A stretch of 64,000 bases of DNA from Acidobacteriaceae bacterium. GTDB lineage: Bacteria; Acidobacteriota; Terriglobia; Terriglobales; Acidobacteriaceae. Positions 28,103-36,312 of this stretch are shown here, piece after piece; within the stretch, counting starts at the first letter, position 1; every line of letters starts with the position of its first letter. A program made the translations under genes and the position numbers. The notes beneath the pieces were generated by a model. It worked only from the letters and a program-made list of their open reading frames with translations. It did no database searches and was not told where the DNA came from. The stretch covers positions 45,427 through 109,426 of the forward strand of contig CAHJWI010000008.1 of the NCBI GenBank assembly GCA_903642225.1, written 5' to 3'.

Positions 28103-28257
28103 TCTCGCTCGGCTTGGACTGACCAACGCCTGTCGCGAGTGCCACGCCAAGCTGTTGCAGTTGCAGATGCGATGCGGGCCGCGGGTAGCGTTCGCCTAGT
28201 AAGCTGGACGTGCCCATTCCATGTCTCCGGCTGCTGGACCGCGCCGGTGGAGGACCG

Positions 28258-29394
28258 TTGCTCTACTGGTTGCTGTACGAAAAGCTGTACCCGATCTTTC
28301 GTGTGTTCCGCATTTTTCGGTATCTCACCTTTCGGTGCGTGTTTGCCTCGCTCACCGCCTTGCTGATCGGTCTGCTGATTGGGCCGTTCGTGATTCGCAG
28401 GCTGCGTGAGTTTCAGATCGGCCAATACATCCGCGACGAAGGCCCGCAGAGCCACAGGACGAAGTCTGGGACGCCGACGATGGGGGGCGTGTTGATCGCG
28501 ATAGCCATCCTGGTGCCGACGCTGCTGTGGAGCGACCTGCGGAACCCGTTTGTGTGGCTGGTGATGGGGTCGACGCTGGCGTTTGGTGCAATTGGCTTTG
28601 CCGACGACTACATCAAGGTAGTGCACAAACGAAACCTTGGCCTGACCAGCAGGCAGAAGCTGCTGCTGCAGTTCCTGGTGAGCTTTGCCGTCGCGGCCGC
28701 GCTCTGCTTGTTGCAGAGCCGCGGCTTTTACTCGACGCGGCTTGTGGTGCCGTTTTTCAAGAACTTTCGGCCAGATCTGATCATGGGGTGGGCGCAACGT
28801 GCTCATGGGCTCTACTGGATGTCGTTCCTGCCATTTGTCGCGTTTGTGATGCTGGTGATCTCCTTTTCGTCGAACGCGGTGAACCTTACGGATGGCCTGG
28901 ATGGACTGGCAATTGGCTGCACGATCATTGCGGCAGGTGCCCTAACAGTGCTGACGTATGTCTCCGGCCATGTTGTCTTTTCCGACTACCTGGAGATTCC
29001 ACGCATGCCGATGGTGGGCGAGTTGACCATCTTTTGCGGGGCGATGGTGGGGGCCAGTATCGGTTTTCTTTGGTACAACGCTCACCCGGCAGAGGTGTTC
29101 ATGGGCGACGTCGGATCGCTGGCCCTGGGCGGTGCGATCGCGACGGTGGCCGTTGTGATCAAGCAGGAGTTGTTGCTGCCGTTTATCGGCGGCGTGTTTA
29201 TTTTGGAGGCAGTCAGCGTGATTCTGCAGGTGGGCAGCTACAAGCTGCGCGGCGGCAAACGCATCTTTCGAATGGCACCGCTGCACCACCATTTTGAGCT
29301 GAGCGGATGGAGCGAATCGAAGGTGATTGCACGCTTCTGGATTATGGCGCTGGTGTTTGCGCTGTTTGCGCTGACCACGCTGAAGTTGCGGTGA
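28258..29394 (+). CDS. mraY: Phospho-MurNAc-pentapeptide transferase
   Basis: Ten-helix inner-membrane enzyme joining phospho-MurNAc-pentapeptide to undecaprenyl phosphate to form lipid I. Family motifs: [10 protein letters not shown], the catalytic [31 protein letters not shown] with the DGLDG aspartates, [11 protein letters not shown], and [14 protein letters not shown] chose the TTG at 28258, giving [12 protein letters not shown] as in homologues and preceded by GGTGGAGGA; a GTG at 28210 would add 16 residues. About 378 residues. Follows murF after 155 bp and precedes murD by 43 bp. Confidence 0.96.
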   Translation: MLYWLLYEKLYPIFRVFRIFRYLTFRCVFASLTALLIGLLIGPFVIRRLREFQIGQYIRDEGPQSHRTKSGTPTMGGVLIAIAILVPTLLWSDLRNPFVWLVMGSTLAFGAIGFADDYIKVVHKRNLGLTSRQKLLLQFLVSFAVAAALCLLQSRGFYSTRLVVPFFKNFRPDLIMGWAQRAHGLYWMSFLPFVAFVMLVISFSSNAVNLTDGLDGLAIGCTIIAAGALTVLTYVSGHVVFSDYLEIPRMPMVGELTIFCGAMVGASIGFLWYNAHPAEVFMGDVGSLALGGAIATVAVVIKQELLLPFIGGVFILEAVSVILQVGSYKLRGGKRIFRMAPLHHHFELSGWSESKVIARFWIMALVFALFALTTLKLR

Positions 29395-29437
29395 CGCAGC
29401 GCCCGGTAATGACTATCGGTTATCCTGCGAACCGACG

Positions 29438-30817
29438 ATGGAACTAAAGAACAAACGCGTGCTTGTGGTGGGTCTCGGGAAGTCCGGCGTGTCTGCGGCG
29501 CTGTTTTTGCGCAAGCAGGGGGCTCGGGTGACGGTTTCGGACGCGCGACCCTCTGAGGCGCTGGCGAAGGAGATTCCGGCGTTGCTGGACGCCGGTGTGA
29601 TGGTGGAAACCGGTGGCCATGGCGTGCTGACGTTTCGCCGGCAGGACCTGGTGGTGCTATCACCGGGCGTGCCGCTGCACACGCCGGAGGTGCAGCAGGT
29701 GCAGCGGTTTGGCGTGCCCATCATCGGTGAGCTGGAGCTGGCCTCGCAGGTGCTGAAGGGTGAGGTGGTGGCCATAACGGGGTCGAACGGCAAGACCACG
29801 ACTACCTCTCTGCTGGGCCATATCTTTCAGCGCGCAGGCAGACAGACGCTGGTGGGTGGCAATATCGGCCTGCCAGTGGTCGACCTGGTAAGCGGCAGTA
29901 CCGCCGATACCTGGAGCATCCTTGAGGTGTCCAGCTTTCAGCTTGAGACGATCCAGACTTTTCGGCCGCACATTGCGCTTGTCCTGAACATTACGCCCGA
30001 CCACCTGGACCGCCACGGCGACTTTGAGCACTACGCGGCGGCCAAGGCGCGCATTACCGAGAATCAGGCGGCGGCTGACTTCCTGGTGCTGAATGCGGAA
30101 GACAAGCCGACGCAGATGGTGGCGGCGAAGACCGCGGCCCAAATCTTCTGGTTTTCAAACGTCCGTCGCGTGAAACAGGGCGCGTTCACACATGCGGATG
30201 GGGTCTACTTTATTGCCACAGAGGGTGGCACGCCCGAACCGATTATGCCTGTTGCCGGCATCCAGCTGCGGGGCGCGCACAACATTGAAAATGTGCTGGC
30301 TGCGGTTGCGGCGGCACGACTTGCGGGTATTCCGGCCGACGGTATTCGCGATGGTGTGCAGACCTTCCACGCCGTCGACCATCGCCTGCAATTTGTTGCG
30401 AAGGTCCGTGGCGTGGACTACTTCAACGATTCGAAAGCCACCAACGTGGATGCGACGATGAAGGCGCTGGAGGCATTCCCTGGTGACGTTCGCCTAATTC
30501 TGGGAGGCAAGGACAAGGGCAGCGACTACACCACGCTGTTGCCGCTGCTGAGAACTCGAGCGAAGGCGCTTTACACCATAGGCAGTGCAGCGCAGAAGAT
30601 TGAGGATCAGCTGGTTGAGTCACTTCCCTACCCCATTACACATGCTGAAACTCTGGCGAATGCCGTGGCCCTTTGCGCTCTTGAGGCCGTCCCCGGTGAC
30701 ACTGTTCTACTCGCACCCGCCTGCGCCAGTTTTGACCAGTTCTCTAGTTACGAACACCGTGGCCAGGCTTTCGCCGCGCTCGTTCAGGAACTCACCCTGC
30801 TGAACCCAAACCAGTAG
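29438..30817 (+). CDS. murD: UDP-MurNAc-L-alanine:D-glutamate ligase
   Basis: Adds D-glutamate, produced by MurI, to UDP-MurNAc-L-Ala. 459 residues. N-terminal Rossmann domain (RVLVVGLGKSGVSAALFL), ATP loop GSNGKTTTTSLLGHI (~113-127), LEVSSFQLETI, NITPDHLDRHG, and the C-terminal DYFNDSKATNVDATMKAL and LLAPACASFDQFSSYEHRG typical of MurD. Followed by a 475-bp stretch with no convincing gene before ftsW. Confidence 0.97.
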   Translation: MELKNKRVLVVGLGKSGVSAALFLRKQGARVTVSDARPSEALAKEIPALLDAGVMVETGGHGVLTFRRQDLVVLSPGVPLHTPEVQQVQRFGVPIIGELELASQVLKGEVVAITGSNGKTTTTSLLGHIFQRAGRQTLVGGNIGLPVVDLVSGSTADTWSILEVSSFQLETIQTFRPHIALVLNITPDHLDRHGDFEHYAAAKARITENQAAADFLVLNAEDKPTQMVAAKTAAQIFWFSNVRRVKQGAFTHADGVYFIATEGGTPEPIMPVAGIQLRGAHNIENVLAAVAAARLAGIPADGIRDGVQTFHAVDHRLQFVAKVRGVDYFNDSKATNVDATMKALEAFPGDVRLILGGKDKGSDYTTLLPLLRTRAKALYTIGSAAQKIEDQLVESLPYPITHAETLANAVALCALEAVPGDTVLLAPACASFDQFSSYEHRGQAFAALVQELTLLNPNQ

Positions 30818-31292
30818 CTGTCCGACAGCGGATCAGCCTCGGATATGCGTTCTAAATGCGCGGGCGTTGCGCCTTCGTTCAAACAGTTTAGTCGCTGGCG
30901 TGGGCCGGACAGAGGTCTTCATCGTTCGGTTTGTTCGTCACCGTTAGCCTGGAACGAGCGAAGGGTTAGGACAACCGTGATCGTCAGATGGGAGAGGCTG
31001 CGGAACACCTGAGGACGCACTCGTTCTGTCGTTATGATATCGAGGTCGATGCGACCAGACCTGCTAAGCAGAACGCTGAAATGATTGTGAGTGGATGGAG
31101 AAGTCGGAACGCCAGAAGACTTCTGTCGATCCTGTGACGTCGCGTCTCGCGTCACCGTAGCGCCGAAGGTTCCTTGCACATGAGCGTGGCTGCAATCTGA
31201 GTTCCTCCTGCCCTACGCACGATGATGTACCAAGATTGATTCCAAATCGTCTGTGATTCGCGCGACGCGCATACCCTAACCAAAGGTCGTTC
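30818..31292. other. 475-bp stretch without a convincing gene inside the dcw cluster
   Basis: Between murD and ftsW. The only frames of any length (for example a minus-strand frame of about 86 codons at 30919-31179) have no ribosome-binding site, biased composition or recognisable motif. A short inverted repeat, GTGACG (31134-31139) with CGTCAC (31150-31155), is present. The stretch ends in AAAGG ahead of the ftsW ATG. It may hold the ftsW promoter, a small RNA or the remains of a lost gene; the sequence alone does not decide. Confidence 0.5.
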
Positions 31293-32384
31293 ATGGCAAA
31301 GCGCGTTGGCGTGGATAAATGGCTGTTTGGCACGGTTCTCACCCTTGTGGTGTTTGGGCTGGTCATGGTATTTTCCACGTCGGCGGTGCTGGCCAAGGCG
31401 CAATATGGGTCGCCCTATCCGTATGTAATGAAGCAGGCCGGCTTTGCCATTGCCGGTATGGTGGCGCTGTTCGTGCTGATGCGGGTAGACTACCGCCGCT
31501 ATAACAATCCGCGGTTTATCTTTCCGTGCATCGCCGTGACCGCGCTTCTGCTGCTGGGCGTGTTTGCGTTTGCCAGTACCAACGGCGCCCACCGCTGGAT
31601 TCGTCTACCCGGCACAACCCTGCAGCCGGCGGAACTTGCCAAACCCGTCATTGTTCTGTTTCTTGCCTGGTTCTTACAGAGCCGCGTGCACCAGATGGAT
31701 GACTGGAAACACACGATCCTTCGAGCGGTTGGGCCTCCGCTTGTGCTGGCTGCGCTGATCTTGAAGGAACCGGACCTTGGCACCGCGCTGGTCTGCATCG
31801 GTGTCACTGTAGCCATGCTGTTTCTGGCCGGCATCGAGTTGAAGTACTTCGCCATGGCGGCCGTTCCCGGCGGCTTCGGCCTGTACTGGATGCTGTTTCA
31901 TGTTGCCTTTCGCCGAGCACGCATGCTCGCCTTTGTGAATCCCGACGCGGACCCCCGCGGAACCGGCTTTCACATTTTGCAGTCGCTGATTGCGGTGGGC
32001 ACGGGCGGCTTCCATGGGCTGGGTTTGATGGAAGGTCGACAGAAATTGTTCTACCTGCCGGAGCCTCACACAGATTTCATCTACGCGACCGTTGCCGAGG
32101 AACTGGGGATATTGGGCGCCGTCTTCCTGGTTGGATTGTTCGCGTTCCTGGGATATCGAGGACTGCGTACCGCGGTGTTGTCCACCGACCCGTTTGCGCG
32201 CTTTCTGGCTTTTGGGTTCACGACGGCCATCCTGATCCAGGCGTTCTTCAACATCTCGGTGGTGCTGGCGCTGTTGCCGACAAAGGGCATTCCTCTGCCG
32301 TTTATTTCCTCCGGGGGGACCAGCGTGTTCATCACGCTTGCGAGCATGGGTGTGCTGTTGAATATCAGCCGGGAAATCGATTAG
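31293..32384 (+). CDS. ftsW: Peptidoglycan polymerase FtsW (SEDS family)
   Basis: Polytopic glycosyltransferase that polymerises lipid II at the septum with a class B PBP. 363 residues, about ten membrane helices. SEDS markers: VFSTSAVLA near residue 23, HRWIRLPGTTLQPAELAK (~95-112) with the conserved QPAE, the extracytoplasmic loop GGFHGLGLMEGRQKLFYLPEPHTDFIYATVAEELG (catalytic region), and FISSGGTS near the end. AAAGG precedes the ATG at 31293. The partner FtsI is not encoded in this cluster. murG starts two bases after its stop. Confidence 0.95.
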   Translation: MAKRVGVDKWLFGTVLTLVVFGLVMVFSTSAVLAKAQYGSPYPYVMKQAGFAIAGMVALFVLMRVDYRRYNNPRFIFPCIAVTALLLLGVFAFASTNGAHRWIRLPGTTLQPAELAKPVIVLFLAWFLQSRVHQMDDWKHTILRAVGPPLVLAALILKEPDLGTALVCIGVTVAMLFLAGIELKYFAMAAVPGGFGLYWMLFHVAFRRARMLAFVNPDADPRGTGFHILQSLIAVGTGGFHGLGLMEGRQKLFYLPEPHTDFIYATVAEELGILGAVFLVGLFAFLGYRGLRTAVLSTDPFARFLAFGFTTAILIQAFFNISVVLALLPTKGIPLPFISSGGTSVFITLASMGVLLNISREID

Positions 32385-32386
32385 GC

Positions 32387-33472
32387 GTGGCTCTCCGTGT
32401 TCTTATCGCTGGCGGCGGCACTGGCGGGCACGTAATTCCGGCGCTCGCCATTGGCCGTGAGCTCCGTGACCGGCATGGTGCGGAGGTTCGGTTTGTAGGG
32501 ACTGCGCGGGGCATGGAGACACGGCTGGTGCCGGAAGCCGGGTTTCCGCTGGAGTTGATCCGGGTGGGCCAATTGAAGAACGTGTCCTTGATGACACGCT
32601 TGAAGACCTTTACCGACCTGCCGCGCGGCGTGCTGCTTTGTCTTGAGCTACTGCGCCGGTTCCGGCCGCAGGTGGTGGTCGGCGTTGGCGGCTACGCGAG
32701 TGGACCGGCGATGCTGGCCGCCGTAATGATGCGCATTCCCACCTTGGCGTTTGAGCCGAATGCTGCGCCGGGTTTGGCGAACCGGCTGGTTGGGCGGTTT
32801 GTGTCAGCTGCAGCGGTGAACTTTCCTGAGACTGCTCGGCATTTTCGCAATGCGCAGGTGACGGGGATCCCTGTGCGTCCGGAGTTTACTCGCATCGAGC
32901 CGAAAAGAGGCAGCAGTGCGCCTCGCCTGCTGATTCTTGGTGGATCACAGGGAGCGCAGGCGTTGAATGCTGCTTTGCCGCAGGCCGCAGATGCGCTGCT
33001 ACACACCTTGCCGGGTCTTACGATTGTGCATCAGGCGGGTGAACGCCATGTGGAGGCGACGCGGGCAGCCTATGCGGCGGCTGGCGTACAGAGCACGCAG
33101 GTAGAGGTATTGGGGTTTCTGCCGGCGGTAGAGGCCATTGCCGCGGCCGACCTGATCATTTGCCGTAGTGGTGCGAGCACCGTTGCGGAGCTGTGTGCTG
33201 CCGGCCGGCCGGCGGTGTTTGTGCCGTTTCCGCAAGCGGCGGACGATCACCAGACGCGGAATGCTGAAGCTTTGGTGAAGCTGGGAGCGGCGGAGTTGTT
33301 GCCGCAGCGAGAGTTGACACCGAAACGTCTGGAGCAGGTGGTGGGCACCCTAATCACACACCATGAACGGCTGGTCAGCATGGCCACGCAGGCTCGTGCG
33401 GCTGCGCGACCGCAGGCTCTGGAAACAATTGCCAACCTGGCAATAGCGGTAAGCCGGCGACATTCAGGCTAG
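32387..33472 (+). CDS. murG: Lipid II synthase (UDP-GlcNAc:lipid I GlcNAc transferase)
   Basis: Peripheral membrane GT-B glycosyltransferase turning lipid I into lipid II. 361 residues. Starts with GTG at 32387, giving MALRVLIAGGGTGGHVIPALAI with the canonical first G-loop. VVVGVGGYASGPAMLAA, TLAFEPNAAPGLANRL, LILGGSQGAQALN (second G-loop), CRSGASTVAELCAAGRPAVFVPFPQAADDHQ (donor-binding) complete the family pattern. It is translationally coupled to ftsW. A strong hairpin follows 8 bases after the stop, so murC is likely transcribed separately. Confidence 0.97.
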   Translation: MALRVLIAGGGTGGHVIPALAIGRELRDRHGAEVRFVGTARGMETRLVPEAGFPLELIRVGQLKNVSLMTRLKTFTDLPRGVLLCLELLRRFRPQVVVGVGGYASGPAMLAAVMMRIPTLAFEPNAAPGLANRLVGRFVSAAAVNFPETARHFRNAQVTGIPVRPEFTRIEPKRGSSAPRLLILGGSQGAQALNAALPQAADALLHTLPGLTIVHQAGERHVEATRAAYAAAGVQSTQVEVLGFLPAVEAIAAADLIICRSGASTVAELCAAGRPAVFVPFPQAADDHQTRNAEALVKLGAAELLPQRELTPKRLEQVVGTLITHHERLVSMATQARAAARPQALETIANLAIAVSRRHSG

Positions 33473-33479
33473 TAGAGAA

Positions 33480-33498
33480 GCCCGGCAAGTTGCCGGGC
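33480..33498. terminator. Hairpin terminator between murG and the first YXWGXW gene
   Basis: Perfect 8-bp stem GCCCGGCA / TGCCGGGC with a 3-base loop, lying between convergent genes. It is followed by CCCTTCC on the plus strand and TTCTCT on the minus strand. T-runs are short, so efficiency is uncertain, but it could serve both directions. Confidence 0.6.
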
Positions 33499-33517
33499 CC
33501 TTCCATGCTAATTCTTC

Positions 33518-34627
33518 CTACCGGTGTCCACCGCCGCCGTGGGAACCACCCCCACCAGCACCGCCATGAAAGCCACCACCGCGGCCACCGGCGAAGCCGC
33601 CTGAGCGACCTCCGCCGAAGTTAGGAGCGCTAGACCCGCGTGGACCACCACCCGAGAAGGCTCCGCCAGAGTAGCCTTTAGAACCTCCAAAGCTGCCACC
33701 TCCGCCCGAGAGTGGCCGTTGCTGGCCAGAGCTGAACCCCTGACCGCCGGCGAATCCGCGCTGCGAGCCGGAGCTGAAGCCATGGCCACCGCCAACCTGC
33801 TGCGCTCCGCCAAATCCACGCTGGCCAGAGCCGAAGTTCTGACCGCCGCCAGCAAAAACGCTTCCTCCTCGGCCGCCGAAGCTCGAAGCGCCCCGATTTC
33901 CAAAACCGTTCGCACCCCCACGGTTATAGCCGCCGAACCCTCCACTGCTGGGATAGCGGTTGAAGCCGACACCCCCGCCACGGATGCCACCCCGGAAGCC
34001 GCCGTAGCCGCCGTTGTAAAAATGCCCACCGAAGCCACCGCCAAAGCGATTCAGGCCACGGTTGTAGAAGAGAATGCCGTTGTTCCAATACCCGCCGTAG
34101 TAGCCGACGCCAAAGTAGCCGAAGCCATAGTTCAGGCCGCCATAGTAGCCTACCGAATCTCCCCAGTAGCCGGTATTCCAGTAGTAGCCGCCGCCATAGC
34201 CAGGGCCCCACCAGCCGGGTGTCCATAAGGCGTTCACATACGGCGGTTCGACCCACGCTCCCGCCACCCAATAGTAGTCGCCGACGCTGCGGTCCCACGC
34301 CCAATACCCGGGTGTCCAAAGGTAGCCGTCGCCGGGCGACTGCGGTTGCTCGTACTGTGGAATGGCAGGTGGGGCCGTATTGGTGATACCGGCCTGCTGC
34401 GACGTGGGCTGATAGTTGCCCCCATTGTTGCCATTCTGATCAGCGTAAGCCTGTGGGCCCCCGTAACCGCTGCCATATCCCTGCTGGTTTGCATAGCCAG
34501 CCGGAGCGTTGTTGTATCCGTCGTCCTGGCCGTTGTACGCCTGAGCGCCGGCGGTACTCGCTGCGAGGGCGACCGCAATGGAACCGGCAACGATCGTCCA
34601 AACTCTGAAATCGTTTGAGTTTGCCAT
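33518..34627 (-). CDS. Exported YXWGXW-repeat, Gly-rich protein
   Basis: 369 residues from an ATG at 34627 with AAGGA just upstream. Signal peptide (TIVAGSIAVALAASTAGAQA), then a Gln/Asn/Tyr/Gly-rich stretch. Next is a block of tryptophan repeats of the YXWGXW type (LWTPGYWAWDRSVGDYYWV, LWTPGWWGPGYGGGYYW, TGYWGDSVGYYGG). The C-terminal ~190 residues are almost only Gly, Ser, Phe, Arg and Gln. It is probably a secreted or surface-exposed low-complexity protein. Its repeat block is very similar to that of the next minus-strand gene, suggesting duplication. It lies on the opposite strand inside the dcw cluster. Function unknown. Confidence 0.85.
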   Translation of the reverse strand: MANSNDFRVWTIVAGSIAVALAASTAGAQAYNGQDDGYNNAPAGYANQQGYGSGYGGPQAYADQNGNNGGNYQPTSQQAGITNTAPPAIPQYEQPQSPGDGYLWTPGYWAWDRSVGDYYWVAGAWVEPPYVNALWTPGWWGPGYGGGYYWNTGYWGDSVGYYGGLNYGFGYFGVGYYGGYWNNGILFYNRGLNRFGGGFGGHFYNGGYGGFRGGIRGGGVGFNRYPSSGGFGGYNRGGANGFGNRGASSFGGRGGSVFAGGGQNFGSGQRGFGGAQQVGGGHGFSSGSQRGFAGGQGFSSGQQRPLSGGGGSFGGSKGYSGGAFSGGGPRGSSAPNFGGGRSGGFAGGRGGGFHGGAGGGGSHGGGGHR

Positions 34628-34740
34628 GTTGATTCCTTCTTGCCCGCAGTTGTCGCTGCCGGGATCGTACACGGCGTTGCGCGAAGCGGGGTGTGCGCTG
34701 ATTCCACACAGTAGATAAGACACGGGTGCGGATATAAAAG

Positions 34741-34776
34741 TTGCGCCCGCGCCGGTTGAACTCCGGGCGGGCGCAA
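34741..34776 (-). terminator. Strong rho-independent terminator after the second YXWGXW gene
   Basis: A 10-bp outer stem TTGCGCCCGC / GCGGGCGCAA continues into an inner CCGG/CCGG pair with a single bulged G and a 7-base loop. On the minus strand the hairpin is followed by CTTTTATA. It should end transcription of the Q-rich gene that stops at 34853, meaning the two YXWGXW genes have separate messages. Confidence 0.8.
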
Positions 34777-34852
34777 GGCTGTAGACCGCTTCCTGGCTGG
34801 CCGCGAATCTTTCATTGGCGGTTAAGCAGCGTGCGTAAGCGGTGACGGCTGA

Positions 34853-36136
34853 CTACTGGCGAGGATGGTCTTCGTGGTTGCCGCCGTTGTTAGCAGGGCG
34901 GCTCTCCGGCCGCTGCTGCTGCACCTGCTGGTGATCCTGCTGCCTTTGTTGCTGGACCTGCTGACGATCCGGCGTGCGCTGCTGTTGCTGCTGGACCTGC
35001 TGGCGCTGTTGCTGTTGGACCTGCTGGCGCTGTTGCTGTTGGACCTGCTGGCGCTGCTGGGTGTCCTGCTGGCGCTGCTGCTGCTGTTGTTGCTGGGGGA
35101 AAGCCTGACGCTGCTGCTGGTTTGACCCGTTCTGCTGGAAGGCCTGCCGCTGCGCACTGTCCTGCTGGTTCTGCTGCAGGCGCTGAGTTTGCAATGCCTG
35201 CCGCTGCTGCATGTCCTGACCGCGCTGCGGCGTGACCTGCTGCTGGTCTCCGAAGCGCTGCTGCTGCACATTCTGCCGGTCGGCCTGCACGTTGGCGTTG
35301 CCGATGGTTCCCCGGTTTGCGGTGGCCGCATTGTTATTCAGCGAGTTAGCTGGGCGGAAATTTGGCTGGGTATTGACCAGACCGCGCTGGCCACCGTTGG
35401 TGAAGCTACCCGCGTTCGGCGCGACTGCTGCCTGGTGGAATGCCTGCTGGGAGTTCGCCGGCCGGCTGAGAGCACCCACTGCCGGGTTGCCGTGGTTCTG
35501 TTGTGCGAACTGCGAGCGGTCCTGCCGGGCGAAGTTCACGTGGTTCACCTGGTTCTGTGTCGGCCCGGCATGCTGCTCGTGGAAGGCCGCCTGTTCGCCA
35601 GCAGTTGGACGGTTCTGCAGGCCACCCTGGCCACCAACGTAACTGGTGTGCACGTTGTTGATGATGGTGGTGTTGTGGATGTAGGTGTTGTGCACCACGT
35701 TGACGTTTACGTTGCTGTAAGCGGTGTTGTAGAAGAAATGATTGTTGTTCCAGTAGCCGCCCTCATAACCGCGGCCGAAGAAGCCGAAACCGTAGTTGAC
35801 ACCACCGTAATACCCGATGTGCGGTCCCCAGTAGCCAGCGTTCCAGCCGTAGTACCCGTTATCGAAGCCCCAATACCCTGGGGTCCACAAAAAACCGGGC
35901 TGCGGAGGTGCGGCCCATACACCGGGAACCCAAAAATAATCGCCCACGCTCGCGTCCCATTGCCAATAGCCGGGGGTCCACAACATGTCTGGCGCAGGAG
36001 CAACCGGTTGTACGTACACCGGAATAGCAGGCGGGGCGATGGAGATGCCTATGAAAACGCCTGCGTGGCTAACCGCCGGGACGGCACCTATGGAAGCCAG
36101 GACGGTAAGTGCTGGAAGAAGTTTGAGGAATCGCAT
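34853..36136 (-). CDS. Exported YXWGXW-repeat protein with Gln-rich C-terminus
   Basis: 427 residues from an ATG at 36136 with GGAG upstream. Signal peptide (FLKLLPALTVLASIGAVPAVSHA), a short PPAIPVYVQPV segment, then the YXWGXW block (MLWTPGYWQWDASVGDYFWV, FLWTPGYWGFDNGYYGWNAGYW, GGYWNNNHFFYN), an Asn/Val-rich strand-like region, and a ~190-residue tail dominated by Gln, Asn and Arg, with QQVQQQQR repeats. The middle resembles the first YXWGXW protein closely. Export is well supported; function is unknown. The Gln-rich tail arose by expansion of a 24-bp unit. Confidence 0.85.
   Translation of the reverse strand: MRFLKLLPALTVLASIGAVPAVSHAGVFIGISIAPPAIPVYVQPVAPAPDMLWTPGYWQWDASVGDYFWVPGVWAAPPQPGFLWTPGYWGFDNGYYGWNAGYWGPHIGYYGGVNYGFGFFGRGYEGGYWNNNHFFYNTAYSNVNVNVVHNTYIHNTTIINNVHTSYVGGQGGLQNRPTAGEQAAFHEQHAGPTQNQVNHVNFARQDRSQFAQQNHGNPAVGALSRPANSQQAFHQAAVAPNAGSFTNGGQRGLVNTQPNFRPANSLNNNAATANRGTIGNANVQADRQNVQQQRFGDQQQVTPQRGQDMQQRQALQTQRLQQNQQDSAQRQAFQQNGSNQQQRQAFPQQQQQQQRQQDTQQRQQVQQQQRQQVQQQQRQQVQQQQQRTPDRQQVQQQRQQDHQQVQQQRPESRPANNGGNHEDHPRQ
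34991..35062. repeat. 24-bp tandem repeat, three units, in the Gln-rich coding region
   Basis: Units at 34991-35014, 35015-35038 and 35039-35062. Units 1 and 2 differ at one base; unit 3 differs at its end. Each encodes eight residues of the QQQQRQQV type on the minus strand. The unit length keeps the reading frame, so copy-number change would lengthen or shorten the Gln tail without a frameshift. Confidence 0.85.
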
Positions 36137-36312
36137 TGCTGTGTCTCCTGGCCGTGTTGGCCCGCGCCTATGTGAACGCACAAGCAGCGGAAATGTTGCT
36201 CTTGAGGCGCAGGGAACGACTAACCCTTCTGGGCCATTGGCTTTTCCGTAGTGGAAGCAGCTAGAGTGAAGCGGACCCGCAACGACGCGGACAGAGGAGA
36301 GACCGAGCAGCT

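Noticed and set aside
34853..35110. Plus-strand Leu-rich frame at the repeat (for example LLLDLLALL runs)
   Set aside because: It is the direct antisense of the Gln codon repeat; the Leu runs are an artefact of reading CAG repeats backwards.
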